From assembly GCF_900111905.1 (NCBI RefSeq), contig NZ_FOKM01000003.1:310001-374000 (forward strand): a DNA stretch of 64,000 bases, given 5' to 3'. The notes under the pieces are model-generated. The model was not told the DNA's origin. It saw nothing but the letters and a program-made list of their open reading frames with translations, and searched no databases. Source of the stretch: Rhizobium sp. NFR07 (GTDB lineage Bacteria > Pseudomonadota > Alphaproteobacteria > Rhizobiales > Rhizobiaceae). Each line of letters opens with the position of its first letter. The stretch's first letter is position 1. Made by a program: the position numbers and the translations under genes. Shown here piece by piece: positions 34,061 to 42,765 of this stretch.

Positions 34061-34492
34061 CTATTTTCTCCTTCTCGTCATTTCCGCAATAAAATCGCCG
34101 GCGCTGATGACCGACATGCCGAACGCGGTCACCGCTGGATGCCGGAAGTGACGATCGTTGCTCACGATCAATGCCGCGCCTGCTGCCAACGCGCATTCGA
34201 TGTAGATGTCGTCCTTCGGGTCCGCGAGAAACGGTCTGAACCGGAACCACGGCGAAATGATCGTCGCCCTGGCGAAAAGCGCGTCCAGCAGCGTGTCGAT
34301 CTCACTCCCGCTCAACCACGGACTATCGCCTAGAATGCCGGGCCTCTTTAGGACATCTTCGTATTCAAAGGCCACCGCAGGCGAGAGCGCAAATGGCACA
34401 TTGCCGAGCAACATTTCCCGCAAAAGCCGATGCGACGCTCCGTTCGATGAGCGTAAAGCCGAAACAACGACATTGGCGTCAGCGACGATCAT
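34061..34492 (-). CDS. PIN-domain toxin, COG1569 type
   Basis: 143 residues. Begins MIVADANVVVSALRSSNGAS, matching the 'putative toxin-antitoxin system toxin component, PIN family' group. Acidic residues: D5 (VADAN), Glu in VAFEYEDVLKRPG, Asp in LADPKDDIYIECALAAGA and Asp in IVSNDRHF. The toxin gene comes first, the reverse of most vapBC pairs. A GTG 18 bases upstream is in frame but lies in the predicted promoter. There is no Shine-Dalgarno before 34492, and the predicted transcription start is only a few bases away, so the mRNA may be leaderless. Confidence 0.8.
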   Translation of the reverse strand: MIVADANVVVSALRSSNGASHRLLREMLLGNVPFALSPAVAFEYEDVLKRPGILGDSPWLSGSEIDTLLDALFARATIISPWFRFRPFLADPKDDIYIECALAAGAALIVSNDRHFRHPAVTAFGMSVISAGDFIAEMTRRRK

Positions 34493-34500
34493 GAACCAAC

Positions 34501-34527
34501 ATGATATCACATACGATGTTATGTCAA
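34501..34527 (-). promoter_or_regulatory. Predicted promoter/operator of the PIN-RHH toxin-antitoxin operon
   Basis: Minus-strand TTGACA (34527-34522) and TATCAT (34506-34501) with a 15-nt spacer. The spacer holds an inverted repeat ACATA-N6-TATGT (34509-34524), a fitting site for autorepression by the ribbon-helix-helix antitoxin. This stretch is clearly AT-richer than its surroundings. Confidence 0.5.
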
Positions 34528-34552
34528 GGAGGAGACGTCGGACCGGCAGCTT

Positions 34553-35599
34553 TCACTTGGCGCTCGCCGAACCTTCACGCAGCCGGCGTTCGCGGAAATT
34601 GCGGAATGCCGTTTCGATGATCGCGGCCGGTGCGCGCGGATCGTCGAAGACTATGTCGATCTCCACGATCTTCGAGCGTTCCAAGAGCGTGCGGGCAACG
34701 CCCGAATGTCCGGCGAGACGGGCTGCATCCTTTGCCGTCGTGACGAGAGTGAGGTTCTCGCGCCCGGCATCCTCCAGCAGCGACCGGATCTCGTCCTCGC
34801 TGAAATAGTGGTGATCGGGGAAGGAACGGGTCTTGCCGATCCGGCCACCGACCGCCTCGACCGTGCGGTAGAATTTTGCCGTATCGGCGATCCCGGCATA
34901 GGCAAACACATCCTGGCCGGCGAGCGCCTGGGCGTCATGGGGTCGGATGGCCGCCACGTAGATGGCCTTTCCCGCACGGGCCGCCTGGCGGACCAGCGCG
35001 TCGGCCGCCTCTCCATCGCCGACCTTCAGGATCGCGGACAGTTGCCGCATCTGTTCGGCGATCGGCGCCCGAACCGGGCCGCCTGGGACGAGATGGCCAT
35101 TGCCGATGCCCCGCACGGTGTCGATGACGACTAGCGCATAGTCGAGGTGAAGACGGGCACTCTGGAAGCCGTCATCCATGATGATCAGGTCGGCGCCTTC
35201 GGCCGCCAGCCTTTTGGCCCCCTCCACGCGGCGTCTCGAAATCACCGTCGTCGCCTCGGCCGCAAGCAGCAGCGCCTCGTCGCCGACGGCATCGGCGCGG
35301 TGGTGTTCGCGGTCGACAAGCGTGGTGACGTCAAGCGATCCGCCATAGCCCCTGCTGAGGAAACCGGGCTTGTGTCCCAAGGCCCTGGCGGCACGCGCCA
35401 TCGCGATCGCGGTCGGGGTCTTGCCGGCGCCGCCAACGGTGAAATTGCCGATGCAGATGACCGGCACCGGAGCCGAGGCTCGCCTTGCCGTCCGCATCCT
35501 GCGGCCGGACACCTTGCCGTAAATCGCCGAGATGGGCTTGAGCACGAAGGCGCGCCAGTCTGCCTTTTCCCACCAGAAGGGCGGCGCTTCGGAAACCAT
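34553..35599 (-). CDS. lpxK: Tetraacyldisaccharide 4'-kinase
   Basis: 348 residues. Inner-membrane kinase that phosphorylates the 4' position of the lipid A disaccharide precursor. N-terminal amphipathic/hydrophobic region, then a P-loop [20 protein letters not shown] (about residues 50-69), [15 protein letters not shown], and [13 protein letters not shown] with the catalytic Asp. C-terminal [12 protein letters not shown] is also characteristic. Last gene of the pmbA-to-lpxK block; 5 bases after the HAD gene. Confidence 0.95.
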   Translation of the reverse strand: MVSEAPPFWWEKADWRAFVLKPISAIYGKVSGRRMRTARRASAPVPVICIGNFTVGGAGKTPTAIAMARAARALGHKPGFLSRGYGGSLDVTTLVDREHHRADAVGDEALLLAAEATTVISRRRVEGAKRLAAEGADLIIMDDGFQSARLHLDYALVVIDTVRGIGNGHLVPGGPVRAPIAEQMRQLSAILKVGDGEAADALVRQAARAGKAIYVAAIRPHDAQALAGQDVFAYAGIADTAKFYRTVEAVGGRIGKTRSFPDHHYFSEDEIRSLLEDAGRENLTLVTTAKDAARLAGHSGVARTLLERSKIVEIDIVFDDPRAPAAIIETAFRNFRERRLREGSASAK

Positions 35600-35604
35600 G
35601 GCCG

Positions 35605-36348
35605 CTATTCCCCTGCCGCTGTCTTGCGGGGGGCGGTGATCACGGTTTCGAGCGCGGTGATATCCTCAACGCAATGATCGGCGAGCTTCGACAGTGTCTC
35701 GCGTGTGCCCGTCCCGCTCAGCACCGCAATGTTCAGGCCGGCGCCACCGGCGCGGCCCATCAACATGTCGTGGTTGTTGTCGCCGACCATCGCCACTTGC
35801 GCCGGCGCAAGGCCGGTCGCATCGCAGAATGCGAGAAACATGCCGGGTCCGGGCTTGGCACCGAAGCCGCTGTCGTAGCCGGCGATGAAATCGACATGGC
35901 CGGCAATGCCGAAATGTTCGGCGGTGCGGCGGATCGCCATTTCGTTGTCGCTGGAGGCGATGCCGAGCTTCAGCCCTCTTTCCTTCAATTGCGCAAAAAG
36001 CGGGGCAAGATCGGTAACCGGCACGGAAAATTCGGCTGCCCGGACGAAGAGCGCGTCGAGTTCTGCCGCAAGTGTCTCCGGTTCGAAGGGCGAACCCGCC
36101 GCGACAAAACCTTCGGCAATTTCGGCGGCGTTGCCGGCTGCAAGCAAGCTGTCGGCCATCGTCTGGCCGGTAACAGGATCCATGCCACCGGCGATGAGAA
36201 GGCGAGGCTCCAGTTGGGCATTGCCGGCAGCGGCGATGCGCGCAGCCTCACGGTTTACCGGGCCCCAGCTCTCGTCATAGCGGAGAAGCGTGCCGTCCTT
36301 GTCGAAGAGAATGCCGCCAATTGCAGGCGTCGGCACGGGCGGCGTCAC
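35605..36348 (-). CDS. HAD-family phosphatase in the Kdo/lipid A operon
   Basis: 247 residues, Gph/phosphoglycolate-phosphatase-like. Motif [21 protein letters not shown] (nucleophile Asp about residue 16). Motif [15 protein letters not shown]. Motif [16 protein letters not shown]. Motif [19 protein letters not shown]. The cap domain is about 25-90. All catalytic residues are present. It overlaps waaA by four bases (ATGA) and is followed by lpxK after 5 bases, so it is embedded in lipopolysaccharide synthesis genes. Substrate unknown; a sugar phosphate is plausible from context but not shown. Confidence 0.85.
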   Translation of the reverse strand: MTPPVPTPAIGGILFDKDGTLLRYDESWGPVNREAARIAAAGNAQLEPRLLIAGGMDPVTGQTMADSLLAAGNAAEIAEGFVAAGSPFEPETLAAELDALFVRAAEFSVPVTDLAPLFAQLKERGLKLGIASSDNEMAIRRTAEHFGIAGHVDFIAGYDSGFGAKPGPGMFLAFCDATGLAPAQVAMVGDNNHDMLMGRAGGAGLNIAVLSGTGTRETLSKLADHCVEDITALETVITAPRKTAAGE

Positions 36349-37673
36349 GGGGCACTACCCGCCGTTACCGCTTTCGGCTGCAGCCGGGCCGAAACCGTGA
36401 GCGGATTGATATAGGGCTCAAGCGCCTTCACCGTCTTCGACAGGGCGCCGCGCATTTCCTCCATCGCGTCTTGACCGGCATCGACCATCTTGCGGCGGGC
36501 GGGGTCGGTGATGATCAGGTAATGCACGGCCTTGGCCAGCATCTCGACGTCCTTGACCACACGGGCGCCGCCCTTGCGCACCAGATGCTGATAGGCATCA
36601 CGGAAATTCTGGATGTTCGGACCAGTCAAGACGGCACAGCCGATCATTGCCGGCTCCAGCGGGTTCTGGCCGCCCTCGTTTGTCAGCGACCGGCCAACGA
36701 ATGCGATCTCGGTCAGGCGAAGATAGAGGCCCATTTCGCCGATACTGTCTCCGAGGAAAATATCGGTTTCGGCTGTGATTACGTCGTCGCGCGAACGGCG
36801 AGCGACGTTCAGTCCCTCTTCCTGCAGCATCGCCTCTATGGCATCGGCGCGGTCCGGATGGCGCGGCACGATGATGGTCAGCTGGCCATTCTTCGGCTTC
36901 AATGCCCGGTGGACCACGGCCGCCGCCTTTTCCTCACCGTCGAAGGTGGAAATCGCGGCCCAGGTGCTCCGTCCGCCGATCTGGCCCTTGTATTTCGCCA
37001 GCAATTCCTCGTCGCAAGGCGGCGGGTCGGTATCGCTCTTCAGGTTACCCGAGACGATGACCGGCCACGCGCCGAGATCACGATAACGTTCGGCATCGAG
37101 ATCCGACTGGGCAACGACCAGCGCCATCTTCTCGAACAGCGTCTCGGCAATCTTCGCATGATTGCGCCAGCGATCGAAGGAACGGTCGGAAATGCGCGCG
37201 TTGACCCGGATCTGCGGAATCTTGCGACGGGCAAGCTCGGCAACGGTCGTCGGCCAGATTTCCGATTCCGCCGTGATCGACGCGTCGGGCTTCCAGTAGG
37301 AGATGAACCGCTTGACCGGGAATTTCACGTCAACCGGCACATATTGATGGATCACCTCATCACCGAGCCGAGCCTCGACAAGGGCCGCCGAGGTAACGGT
37401 GCCGGTGGTCAGGACTACATGGATTTCGCGGCGACGCAGTTCGCGGATCAAAGGCAGGATGGACAGGGTCTCGCCGACGCTTGCCGAATGAACCCAGACA
37501 AGCGGCCCACGCGGGCGGGCGACGCTGGCGTAACCGAGGCGCTCCAGACGGCGGGAGCGATCCTCCTTGCCCTTGACGGCACGGTAGGAGAGGTAGGAAC
37601 CCGCCAATGGATAGAGCGCGATGCCGGCCAGGCGATAGCCGGCAAGTGCAGCACGCGCCAGGCCGCTGCTCAT
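36345..37673 (-). CDS. waaA: 3-deoxy-D-manno-octulosonic acid (Kdo) transferase
   Basis: 442 residues. Inner-membrane glycosyltransferase that adds Kdo from CMP-Kdo to lipid A precursor. An N-terminal anchor (ALAGYRLAGIALYPLAGSYL) is followed by the Kdo-transferase N-domain (GPLVWVHSASVGETLSILPL, TAESEIWP) and a GT-B C-domain (IIVPRHPDRA, GDSIGEMGLYLRL, and FVGRSLTNEGGQNPLEPAMI). Length is normal. Overlaps the HAD gene. The gap to DUF4170 is only 152 bases. Confidence 0.95.
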   Translation of the reverse strand: MSSGLARAALAGYRLAGIALYPLAGSYLSYRAVKGKEDRSRRLERLGYASVARPRGPLVWVHSASVGETLSILPLIRELRRREIHVVLTTGTVTSAALVEARLGDEVIHQYVPVDVKFPVKRFISYWKPDASITAESEIWPTTVAELARRKIPQIRVNARISDRSFDRWRNHAKIAETLFEKMALVVAQSDLDAERYRDLGAWPVIVSGNLKSDTDPPPCDEELLAKYKGQIGGRSTWAAISTFDGEEKAAAVVHRALKPKNGQLTIIVPRHPDRADAIEAMLQEEGLNVARRSRDDVITAETDIFLGDSIGEMGLYLRLTEIAFVGRSLTNEGGQNPLEPAMIGCAVLTGPNIQNFRDAYQHLVRKGGARVVKDVEMLAKAVHYLIITDPARRKMVDAGQDAMEEMRGALSKTVKALEPYINPLTVSARLQPKAVTAGSAP

Positions 37674-37825
37674 CGCATCCGCTCCCGATCGCTGACGATC
37701 GCCATCAAAGCTTTACCCCAACAGTAATATCCTGAACCGTTCTGTGTTTTACAATTACGTCAAAATGGCGGGGTTATCGAGCCCCACCTGAATATGACTC
37801 ATTGTCATAATTAACGGATCTTGCC

Positions 37826-38068
37826 TCAGGCCGACTTGACTTCCGGCTCGAGCAGGCGGTGCATGTGCACGATGAAATAGCGCATTTCAGCATTGTCGAC
37901 GGTAGCCTGGGCCTTGGCCCGCCAGGCGATCAGCGCGCTGGCATAATCCGGAAAGATGCCGACGATGTCGAGGGCCGAGAGGTCCTTGAACTGGACGCCT
38001 GCAAGGCTGGAAAGCTCACCACCGAAGACCAGGTGGAGAAGCTGTTTCTTGTCGCTCGTTTCCGTCAT
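37826..38068 (-). CDS. DUF4170-domain protein
   Basis: 80 residues: LLHLVFGGELSSLAGVQFKD, LSALDIVGIFPDYASALIAW, RAKAQATVDNAEMRYFIVHM and a C-terminal HRLLEPE. This is the short alphaproteobacterial DUF4170 family, found near waaA and cysQ-like genes. No catalytic residues or membrane segment. Start at the ATG preceding TETSDKK; a longer frame is unsupported. Function unknown, probably linked to the surrounding envelope genes. Confidence 0.83.
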   Translation of the reverse strand: MTETSDKKQLLHLVFGGELSSLAGVQFKDLSALDIVGIFPDYASALIAWRAKAQATVDNAEMRYFIVHMHRLLEPEVKSA

Positions 38069-38127
38069 TTCGCTCTTCCGTCCGTTATAGTACCCGTCCC
38101 CTCCTCTGCTGCATTCCTCGGCAAAGG

Positions 38128-38928
38128 TCAACCCGCAGCGCCGGTCAACAAATACGGCATCAGCATCATGCGGGCCTCGTTGGTTCCGGCCACAAGCACG
38201 CCATGGCTGACGGTCTTGCGGTTATAGGAAAGCGGACGACCCTGAAGGTCGGTCAGGGCGCCGCCCGCACGCTCCAGAATGAGGTCGGCGGCCGCCAGAT
38301 CCCAGTCATGGGAATCCGACTTCACAATCGTGCCATCGATGCGTCCATCCGCTGCCATGGCGAGCCTGTAGGCCAGCGACGGCACATGCGGCACGCGGCG
38401 AATGCCAAGGTCGGTGGTCAGCCGGCTGACGATCTTTTCATCGGCGGCGAGAACCAGTTCGCCGTCGTCGCCGGCACTTCCGACGGCGATGGGCATGCCG
38501 TTCTTCGATGCCGGGCGATCAAGCGCCGCGGAAAATTCTTCGTTCAGGGCTGGCGCCACAAGGACGCCGGCGACGGGCCGGCCCTGGTGAACGACGGCGA
38601 CCGATACGCACCACGTCGCCTTGCCGGCAATGAAAGCCCTCGTTCCGTCGATCGGATCGATGACGAAAACGGTCTCGCGGGAAAGCCGCATATCGTCGTC
38701 ATCGGTCTCCTCCGACAGCCAGCCGTAATCGGGGCGCGCCTTCAAAAGCACAGATTGAAGATGGTCGTTGGCGGCGAAATCGGCAGCGCTCACCGGCGAA
38801 CGGCCTTCGTTCTTCCACCAGACTTCGGGCGAATGTCCGAAGAAGCGGTTGGCGATCTCGCCAGCCCCGCGCGCAGCGTCGAGGATCAAGGCGAGGTCGT
38901 CATCCCAGGATGTGCGAGCCTCAACCAT
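38128..38928 (-). CDS. Inositol monophosphatase-family phosphatase (CysQ-like)
   Basis: 266 residues. Li-sensitive Mg-dependent phosphatase fold with YGWLSEETDDDD (metal Glu), VFVIDPIDGTRAFIAG (DPIDGT, the family signature) and SHDWDLAAADLILERAGG (third metal Asp). CysQ-type proteins remove the 3'-phosphate from PAP; other family members hydrolyse inositol phosphates, and the assignment between them is not certain. A GTG three codons upstream overlaps the pmbA stop (GTGA), so translation is likely coupled. Confidence 0.87.
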   Translation of the reverse strand: MVEARTSWDDDLALILDAARGAGEIANRFFGHSPEVWWKNEGRSPVSAADFAANDHLQSVLLKARPDYGWLSEETDDDDMRLSRETVFVIDPIDGTRAFIAGKATWCVSVAVVHQGRPVAGVLVAPALNEEFSAALDRPASKNGMPIAVGSAGDDGELVLAADEKIVSRLTTDLGIRRVPHVPSLAYRLAMAADGRIDGTIVKSDSHDWDLAAADLILERAGGALTDLQGRPLSYNRKTVSHGVLVAGTNEARMMLMPYLLTGAAG

Positions 38929-38933
38929 GATGC

Positions 38934-40280
38934 TCACCGTCCCGCCAGCGTCATGCCCTCGATCGCGATGGTCGGGGATGCGACGCCATATTTGCGGTCG
39001 ATGTCGTTTGCAGGCGTGACCCGCATGAACATGTCCTTGAGATTGGAAGCGATCGTGACTTCCGAAACCGGGAAGGAGAGCTTGCCGTTCTCGATCCAGA
39101 AGCCGCTGGCACCGCGCGAATATTCGCCGGTGATCATGTTGACGCCCTGGCCGATCAGCTCGGTCACGTAGAGGCCGGTGCCGACCTGCGCGATCAGCTC
39201 TTCCGGCGAGATGTCGCCAGGTTCGAGCGCGAGATTGGTCGAGGCGGGGCCGACGGAATTGCCGCCGCGCACGCCGCGGCCATTGGTGGACAGGCCAAGC
39301 TCCTTGCCGGTCGAGGTCGACAGGAACCAGTGCAGCAGGACACCGTCCTCGATCATGGTCAGCCGCTCGCCAGAAACACCTTCGCCGTCGAAGGGGCGCG
39401 AGGAGGAGCCGCGAACGACAAGCGGATCGTCGGTGATGTTGAGGCCCGCCTTCAGCACCTGTTCGCCCATCCTGTCGCGCAGGAAGCTGGTCTTTCTCGC
39501 AACCGAGGCACCGTTGATGGCGCCGGCGATATGACCGACGAAACCGCGCGCCATGCGCGGATCGAAGACGACCGTGACGTTGCTGGCAGTCTCGACCTGG
39601 CGCGGGTTGACGCGGGCGACAGTACGCTCGCCGGCGCGACGACCGATCAGTTCGGGCGCATCGAGGTCTGCAGCGTAGAGGCGGCTGTCGAAATCATAGT
39701 CGCGCTCCATCTTGGTCCCCTCGCCGGCAATGACGCTGACGGAGCGGCCGAAGCGGGAAGCTATGTAGGAGCCGGAAAAGCCGTGCGACGTGACGAGCAC
39801 CATGCCGCCCATGCCAGCGGATGCACCGGCACCGGAGGAATTGGTGATGCCGGAGACGCCGAGCGCCGCAGCTTCCATCGCAAGCGCCGTTTCGCGCAGT
39901 TCATCGGTCGACACATGCGTCGGGTCGTAAAGCTCGAGATCCGGATAGGATGTCGCCAGGCGATCCGCCTCGGCGAGCGTCGCGAACGGGTCTTCCGGCG
40001 AAACCTTGGCCATGGCGACGGCGCGCTCGGCCAGCGTCTTCATGTCGAAGCCGGGATTGGCGGAAACGCTCGCGACCTTCTTGCCGACAAAGACGCGCAG
40101 GGCAAAATCATCGTTCTCGGAGGCTTCGGTGCCCTCCACCTTGCCAAGACGCACGGAAACGGAGCGGGAATGGGAGCGCACCACGACGGCATCGGCCTGA
40201 TCCGCTCCTGCGGCCTTGGCCAGATCGATCAGTTCGGAAGCGCGGGCCAGAAGCGAAGCGGAATCAATTTCAGAGCTCAT
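38934..40280 (-). CDS. pmbA: TldD/PmbA-family metalloprotease subunit
   Basis: 448 residues. PmbA-type subunit of the TldD/TldE heterodimeric protease, which degrades unfolded or ribosomally made peptides such as microcin precursors. Family segments: GMGGMVLVTSHGFSGSYIAS, NVTVVFDPRMARGFVGHIAG, WFLSTSTGKELGLSTNGRG and VTELIGQGVNMITGEYSRGA. PmbA itself lacks the HExxxH zinc motif that TldD has, and none is seen here. First gene of the block running to lpxK. Confidence 0.92.
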   Translation of the reverse strand: MSSEIDSASLLARASELIDLAKAAGADQADAVVVRSHSRSVSVRLGKVEGTEASENDDFALRVFVGKKVASVSANPGFDMKTLAERAVAMAKVSPEDPFATLAEADRLATSYPDLELYDPTHVSTDELRETALAMEAAALGVSGITNSSGAGASAGMGGMVLVTSHGFSGSYIASRFGRSVSVIAGEGTKMERDYDFDSRLYAADLDAPELIGRRAGERTVARVNPRQVETASNVTVVFDPRMARGFVGHIAGAINGASVARKTSFLRDRMGEQVLKAGLNITDDPLVVRGSSSRPFDGEGVSGERLTMIEDGVLLHWFLSTSTGKELGLSTNGRGVRGGNSVGPASTNLALEPGDISPEELIAQVGTGLYVTELIGQGVNMITGEYSRGASGFWIENGKLSFPVSEVTIASNLKDMFMRVTPANDIDRKYGVASPTIAIEGMTLAGR

Positions 40281-40399
40281 ATTTGCAAGCCTTTCGTTCC
40301 GTCCCATTTATTGTGCGTGCTCCGACGCATCAAGGGCGCTACACCGATTCTTGACAGTTGGGTTCCGCACCCTGGCCGCCCCACCCGAAAGTTTATTGC

Positions 40400-42214
40400 A
40401 TGACTGCACCCGGCTCGCTGTTTTCCGAAATGCTCCTGCTCCTTGCCGGCGCAGTGATTGCAGCACCGATCTTCCGCCGGCTGGGGCTCGGGACCGTCCT
40501 CGGTTATCTGGCGGCCGGCGTCGTCATCGGTCCGGTCCTGCAGAGCATCAGCGACACCGAGGAAGTGCTGCATGTGGCGGAATTCGGTGTCGTCTTCCTG
40601 CTCTTCATCATCGGCCTGGAACTGAAACCGTCGCGGCTGTGGCAGATGCGCGGCGATGTTTTCGGCCTCGGCCCGGCACAGGTGCTGCTTACCGGTGTCG
40701 CACTTGCGGGGCTGGCGCTGTGGACCGGGATGTCCGACTGGCGTGGCAGCCTCGTCATCGGCTTCGGGCTGGCGCTTTCCTCCACCGCCTTTGCGCTGCA
40801 ATTGCTGAACGATGCCGGCGAGATGAACAGCCGATACGGCCAGCGGTCCTTCTCGGTCTTGCTGTTTCAGGATCTTGCGATCGTGCCGCTGCTGGCGCTG
40901 GTCACGGTTCTGGCACCCGGCACCGAGGAGCAGGCGGCTACGCCGCTGATCGATTTCGGCGTCGCGGTGGCGGCGGTCGCCGCCGTCGTCGTCGCCGGCA
41001 AATATCTCCTGAACCCGATGTTCCAGATCATCGCCAAGGCGGGTGCGCGCGAAGTGATGATCGCGGCGGCCCTTCTCGTCGTTCTCGGTGCGGCAGCAGC
41101 CATGCAGGCGGTCGGGCTATCCATGGCCATGGGCTCGTTCCTCGCCGGCGTGATGTTGGCCGAATCCTCCTATCGGCACGAGCTGGAGGCCGATATCGAG
41201 CCTTTCCGCGGCCTGCTGCTGGCCTTGTTCTTCGTCGCCGTCGGCCTGTCGTTGGAAGTCGACGTGATCGTCGAGAACATCCTCTTCATCATTCCCGCCG
41301 TGCTCATCTTCATGGCCGTCAAGACGCTGCTCGCCTATGCGCTCTGCCGCCTCTGGGGCTCCCCCCACAATGACGCGATCCAGATTGCCTCCCTGCTGCC
41401 TCAGGGCGGTGAATTCGCCTTCGTGCTGTTCACCACCGCAACCGCCGCCGGCCTCCTGTCCTCCTCCGTCGCCTCGCTGCTGATCGCCATCGTCACCCTG
41501 TCCATGGCGCTGACGCCACTTGGGGCAGCGCTTGCGCGACGCTTTCTCAACGGCGAGACGCGGGAGGAACTGGAAGAGGATTTCGATGGCGCAGGCGCCG
41601 ATGTGATGATGATCGGCTTTTCCCGCTTCGGCCAGATCGCCGCCCAGATCCTGCTCGCCGGCGGCTCGAGCGTGACCGTCATCGACGATTCGGCAGACCG
41701 TATAAGGCAGGCGGCCAATTTCGGTTTCCGCATCTATTTCGGCGACGGCACCCGCAAGGACGTGCTGATCTCATCCGGCATCGAGCGGGCGAAGGTCGTC
41801 GTCGTCTGCACCCAGAAACGGGAAACGACCGACACCATTGTCGATCTGATCCGCGCCGAATTCCCGACGGTCCGGCTGTTCGTCCGCTCCTATGACCGCG
41901 TCCATTCCCTTGCGCTGAGGGAAAAGGGCATCGAATACGAGCTGCGCGAAACGCTGGAATCCGGCCTTCTCTTCGGCCGGCGCACGCTGGAGGCGCTCGG
42001 CATGTCGGAAGCGGCGGCCGAGGAAATCGGCAACGACATCCGCCGCCGCGACGAGGAGCGGCTGGAGATACAGGCAGTCCAGGGGCTGGGTGCCGGGCGG
42101 GCACTGCTGTTCAACGAGCCGGTCAAGCCGGAACCGCTGATCAAGCCGAAACGCGCGAATGTCGAGAATGCCGAGGAAGAAACGTCCGCGGGAGCCTCGG
42201 TCGGGAAATGGTAA
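40400..42214 (+). CDS. Kef-type monovalent cation:proton antiporter (CPA2)
   Basis: 604 residues. About 12 membrane spans (residues 5-385) starting EMLLLLAGAVIAAPIFRRLG, with SVLLFQDLAIVPLLAL (the conserved QD pair) and AVGLSMAMGSFLAGVMLAE. A cytoplasmic RCK/TrkA-N domain (about 405-520) follows: MMIGFSRFGQIAAQILLAGG with the nucleotide-binding GxGxxG-like loop, and FGDGTRKDVL. It resembles KefB/KefC, which export K+ for H+ under glutathione-adduct control. No KefF/KefG partner is adjacent. Start at the ATG following GTTTATTGC. Confidence 0.9.
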   Translation: MTAPGSLFSEMLLLLAGAVIAAPIFRRLGLGTVLGYLAAGVVIGPVLQSISDTEEVLHVAEFGVVFLLFIIGLELKPSRLWQMRGDVFGLGPAQVLLTGVALAGLALWTGMSDWRGSLVIGFGLALSSTAFALQLLNDAGEMNSRYGQRSFSVLLFQDLAIVPLLALVTVLAPGTEEQAATPLIDFGVAVAAVAAVVVAGKYLLNPMFQIIAKAGAREVMIAAALLVVLGAAAAMQAVGLSMAMGSFLAGVMLAESSYRHELEADIEPFRGLLLALFFVAVGLSLEVDVIVENILFIIPAVLIFMAVKTLLAYALCRLWGSPHNDAIQIASLLPQGGEFAFVLFTTATAAGLLSSSVASLLIAIVTLSMALTPLGAALARRFLNGETREELEEDFDGAGADVMMIGFSRFGQIAAQILLAGGSSVTVIDDSADRIRQAANFGFRIYFGDGTRKDVLISSGIERAKVVVVCTQKRETTDTIVDLIRAEFPTVRLFVRSYDRVHSLALREKGIEYELRETLESGLLFGRRTLEALGMSEAAAEEIGNDIRRRDEERLEIQAVQGLGAGRALLFNEPVKPEPLIKPKRANVENAEEETSAGASVGKW

Positions 42215-42253
42215 CGCGCGGGCGGTAAAGCTACAGGCTTCCGCTGGCTTGCA

Positions 42254-42721
42254 ATGTCACAGCAAGAAGGTCGTCATCGCTTGAAGCTTTTATATCAACT
42301 GGCAGCTGTTCTGATGCTTTCGGGCTGCAGTGAAGATGCCAGGACCGAATTGTCCTATTACTGTGGCAACGACCTGACGACCACGGTCAATCATTCCTCG
42401 GCGGTGATCTATGGAGCCGACACACCACCTCCGGCCACGACAGGTGTATTCCCCATCGATGAAGCGTTTCTGCGAAATATCGACGCCGGAAACCCAGACC
42501 ATCCAACTCTCGTTGCGACAGATCGGGAGGGCACGGTCTATGTCGAGCATTGCGACAAATTATGTGATGCCGGTGATGCGCTGAGCCTCATTTCAGAGTG
42601 CCGTGATATCCCGGGGTGCCAAATCGTCGGCGGCGTGAAAAATTCGGCTTTCTATCCGTTCTATACAAACGACAGGAACGGCGGGCACCTCTGCTCCCGC
42701 AACTGGCCGACTGCCCTGTAA
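42254..42721 (+). CDS. Orphan lipoprotein, cysteine-rich
   Basis: 155 residues. Signal sequence with lipobox VLMLSGC (acylated Cys about residue 25). A TTG nine codons downstream would give a tidier signal peptide. The mature part is rich in Cys (YYCGND, VEHCDKLCD, SECRDIPGC, HLCSRNW), likely forming disulfides. I do not recognise the family. Less GC-rich than the Kef and patatin genes around it. It is downstream of the antiporter by 39 bases on the same strand, but lacks an obvious link to it. Confidence 0.68.
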   Translation: MSQQEGRHRLKLLYQLAAVLMLSGCSEDARTELSYYCGNDLTTTVNHSSAVIYGADTPPPATTGVFPIDEAFLRNIDAGNPDHPTLVATDREGTVYVEHCDKLCDAGDALSLISECRDIPGCQIVGGVKNSAFYPFYTNDRNGGHLCSRNWPTAL

Positions 42722-42765
42722 GAGCCTTGCCGAAAGCGCCATCGGATGAGCGCTCCACTGCTGCC

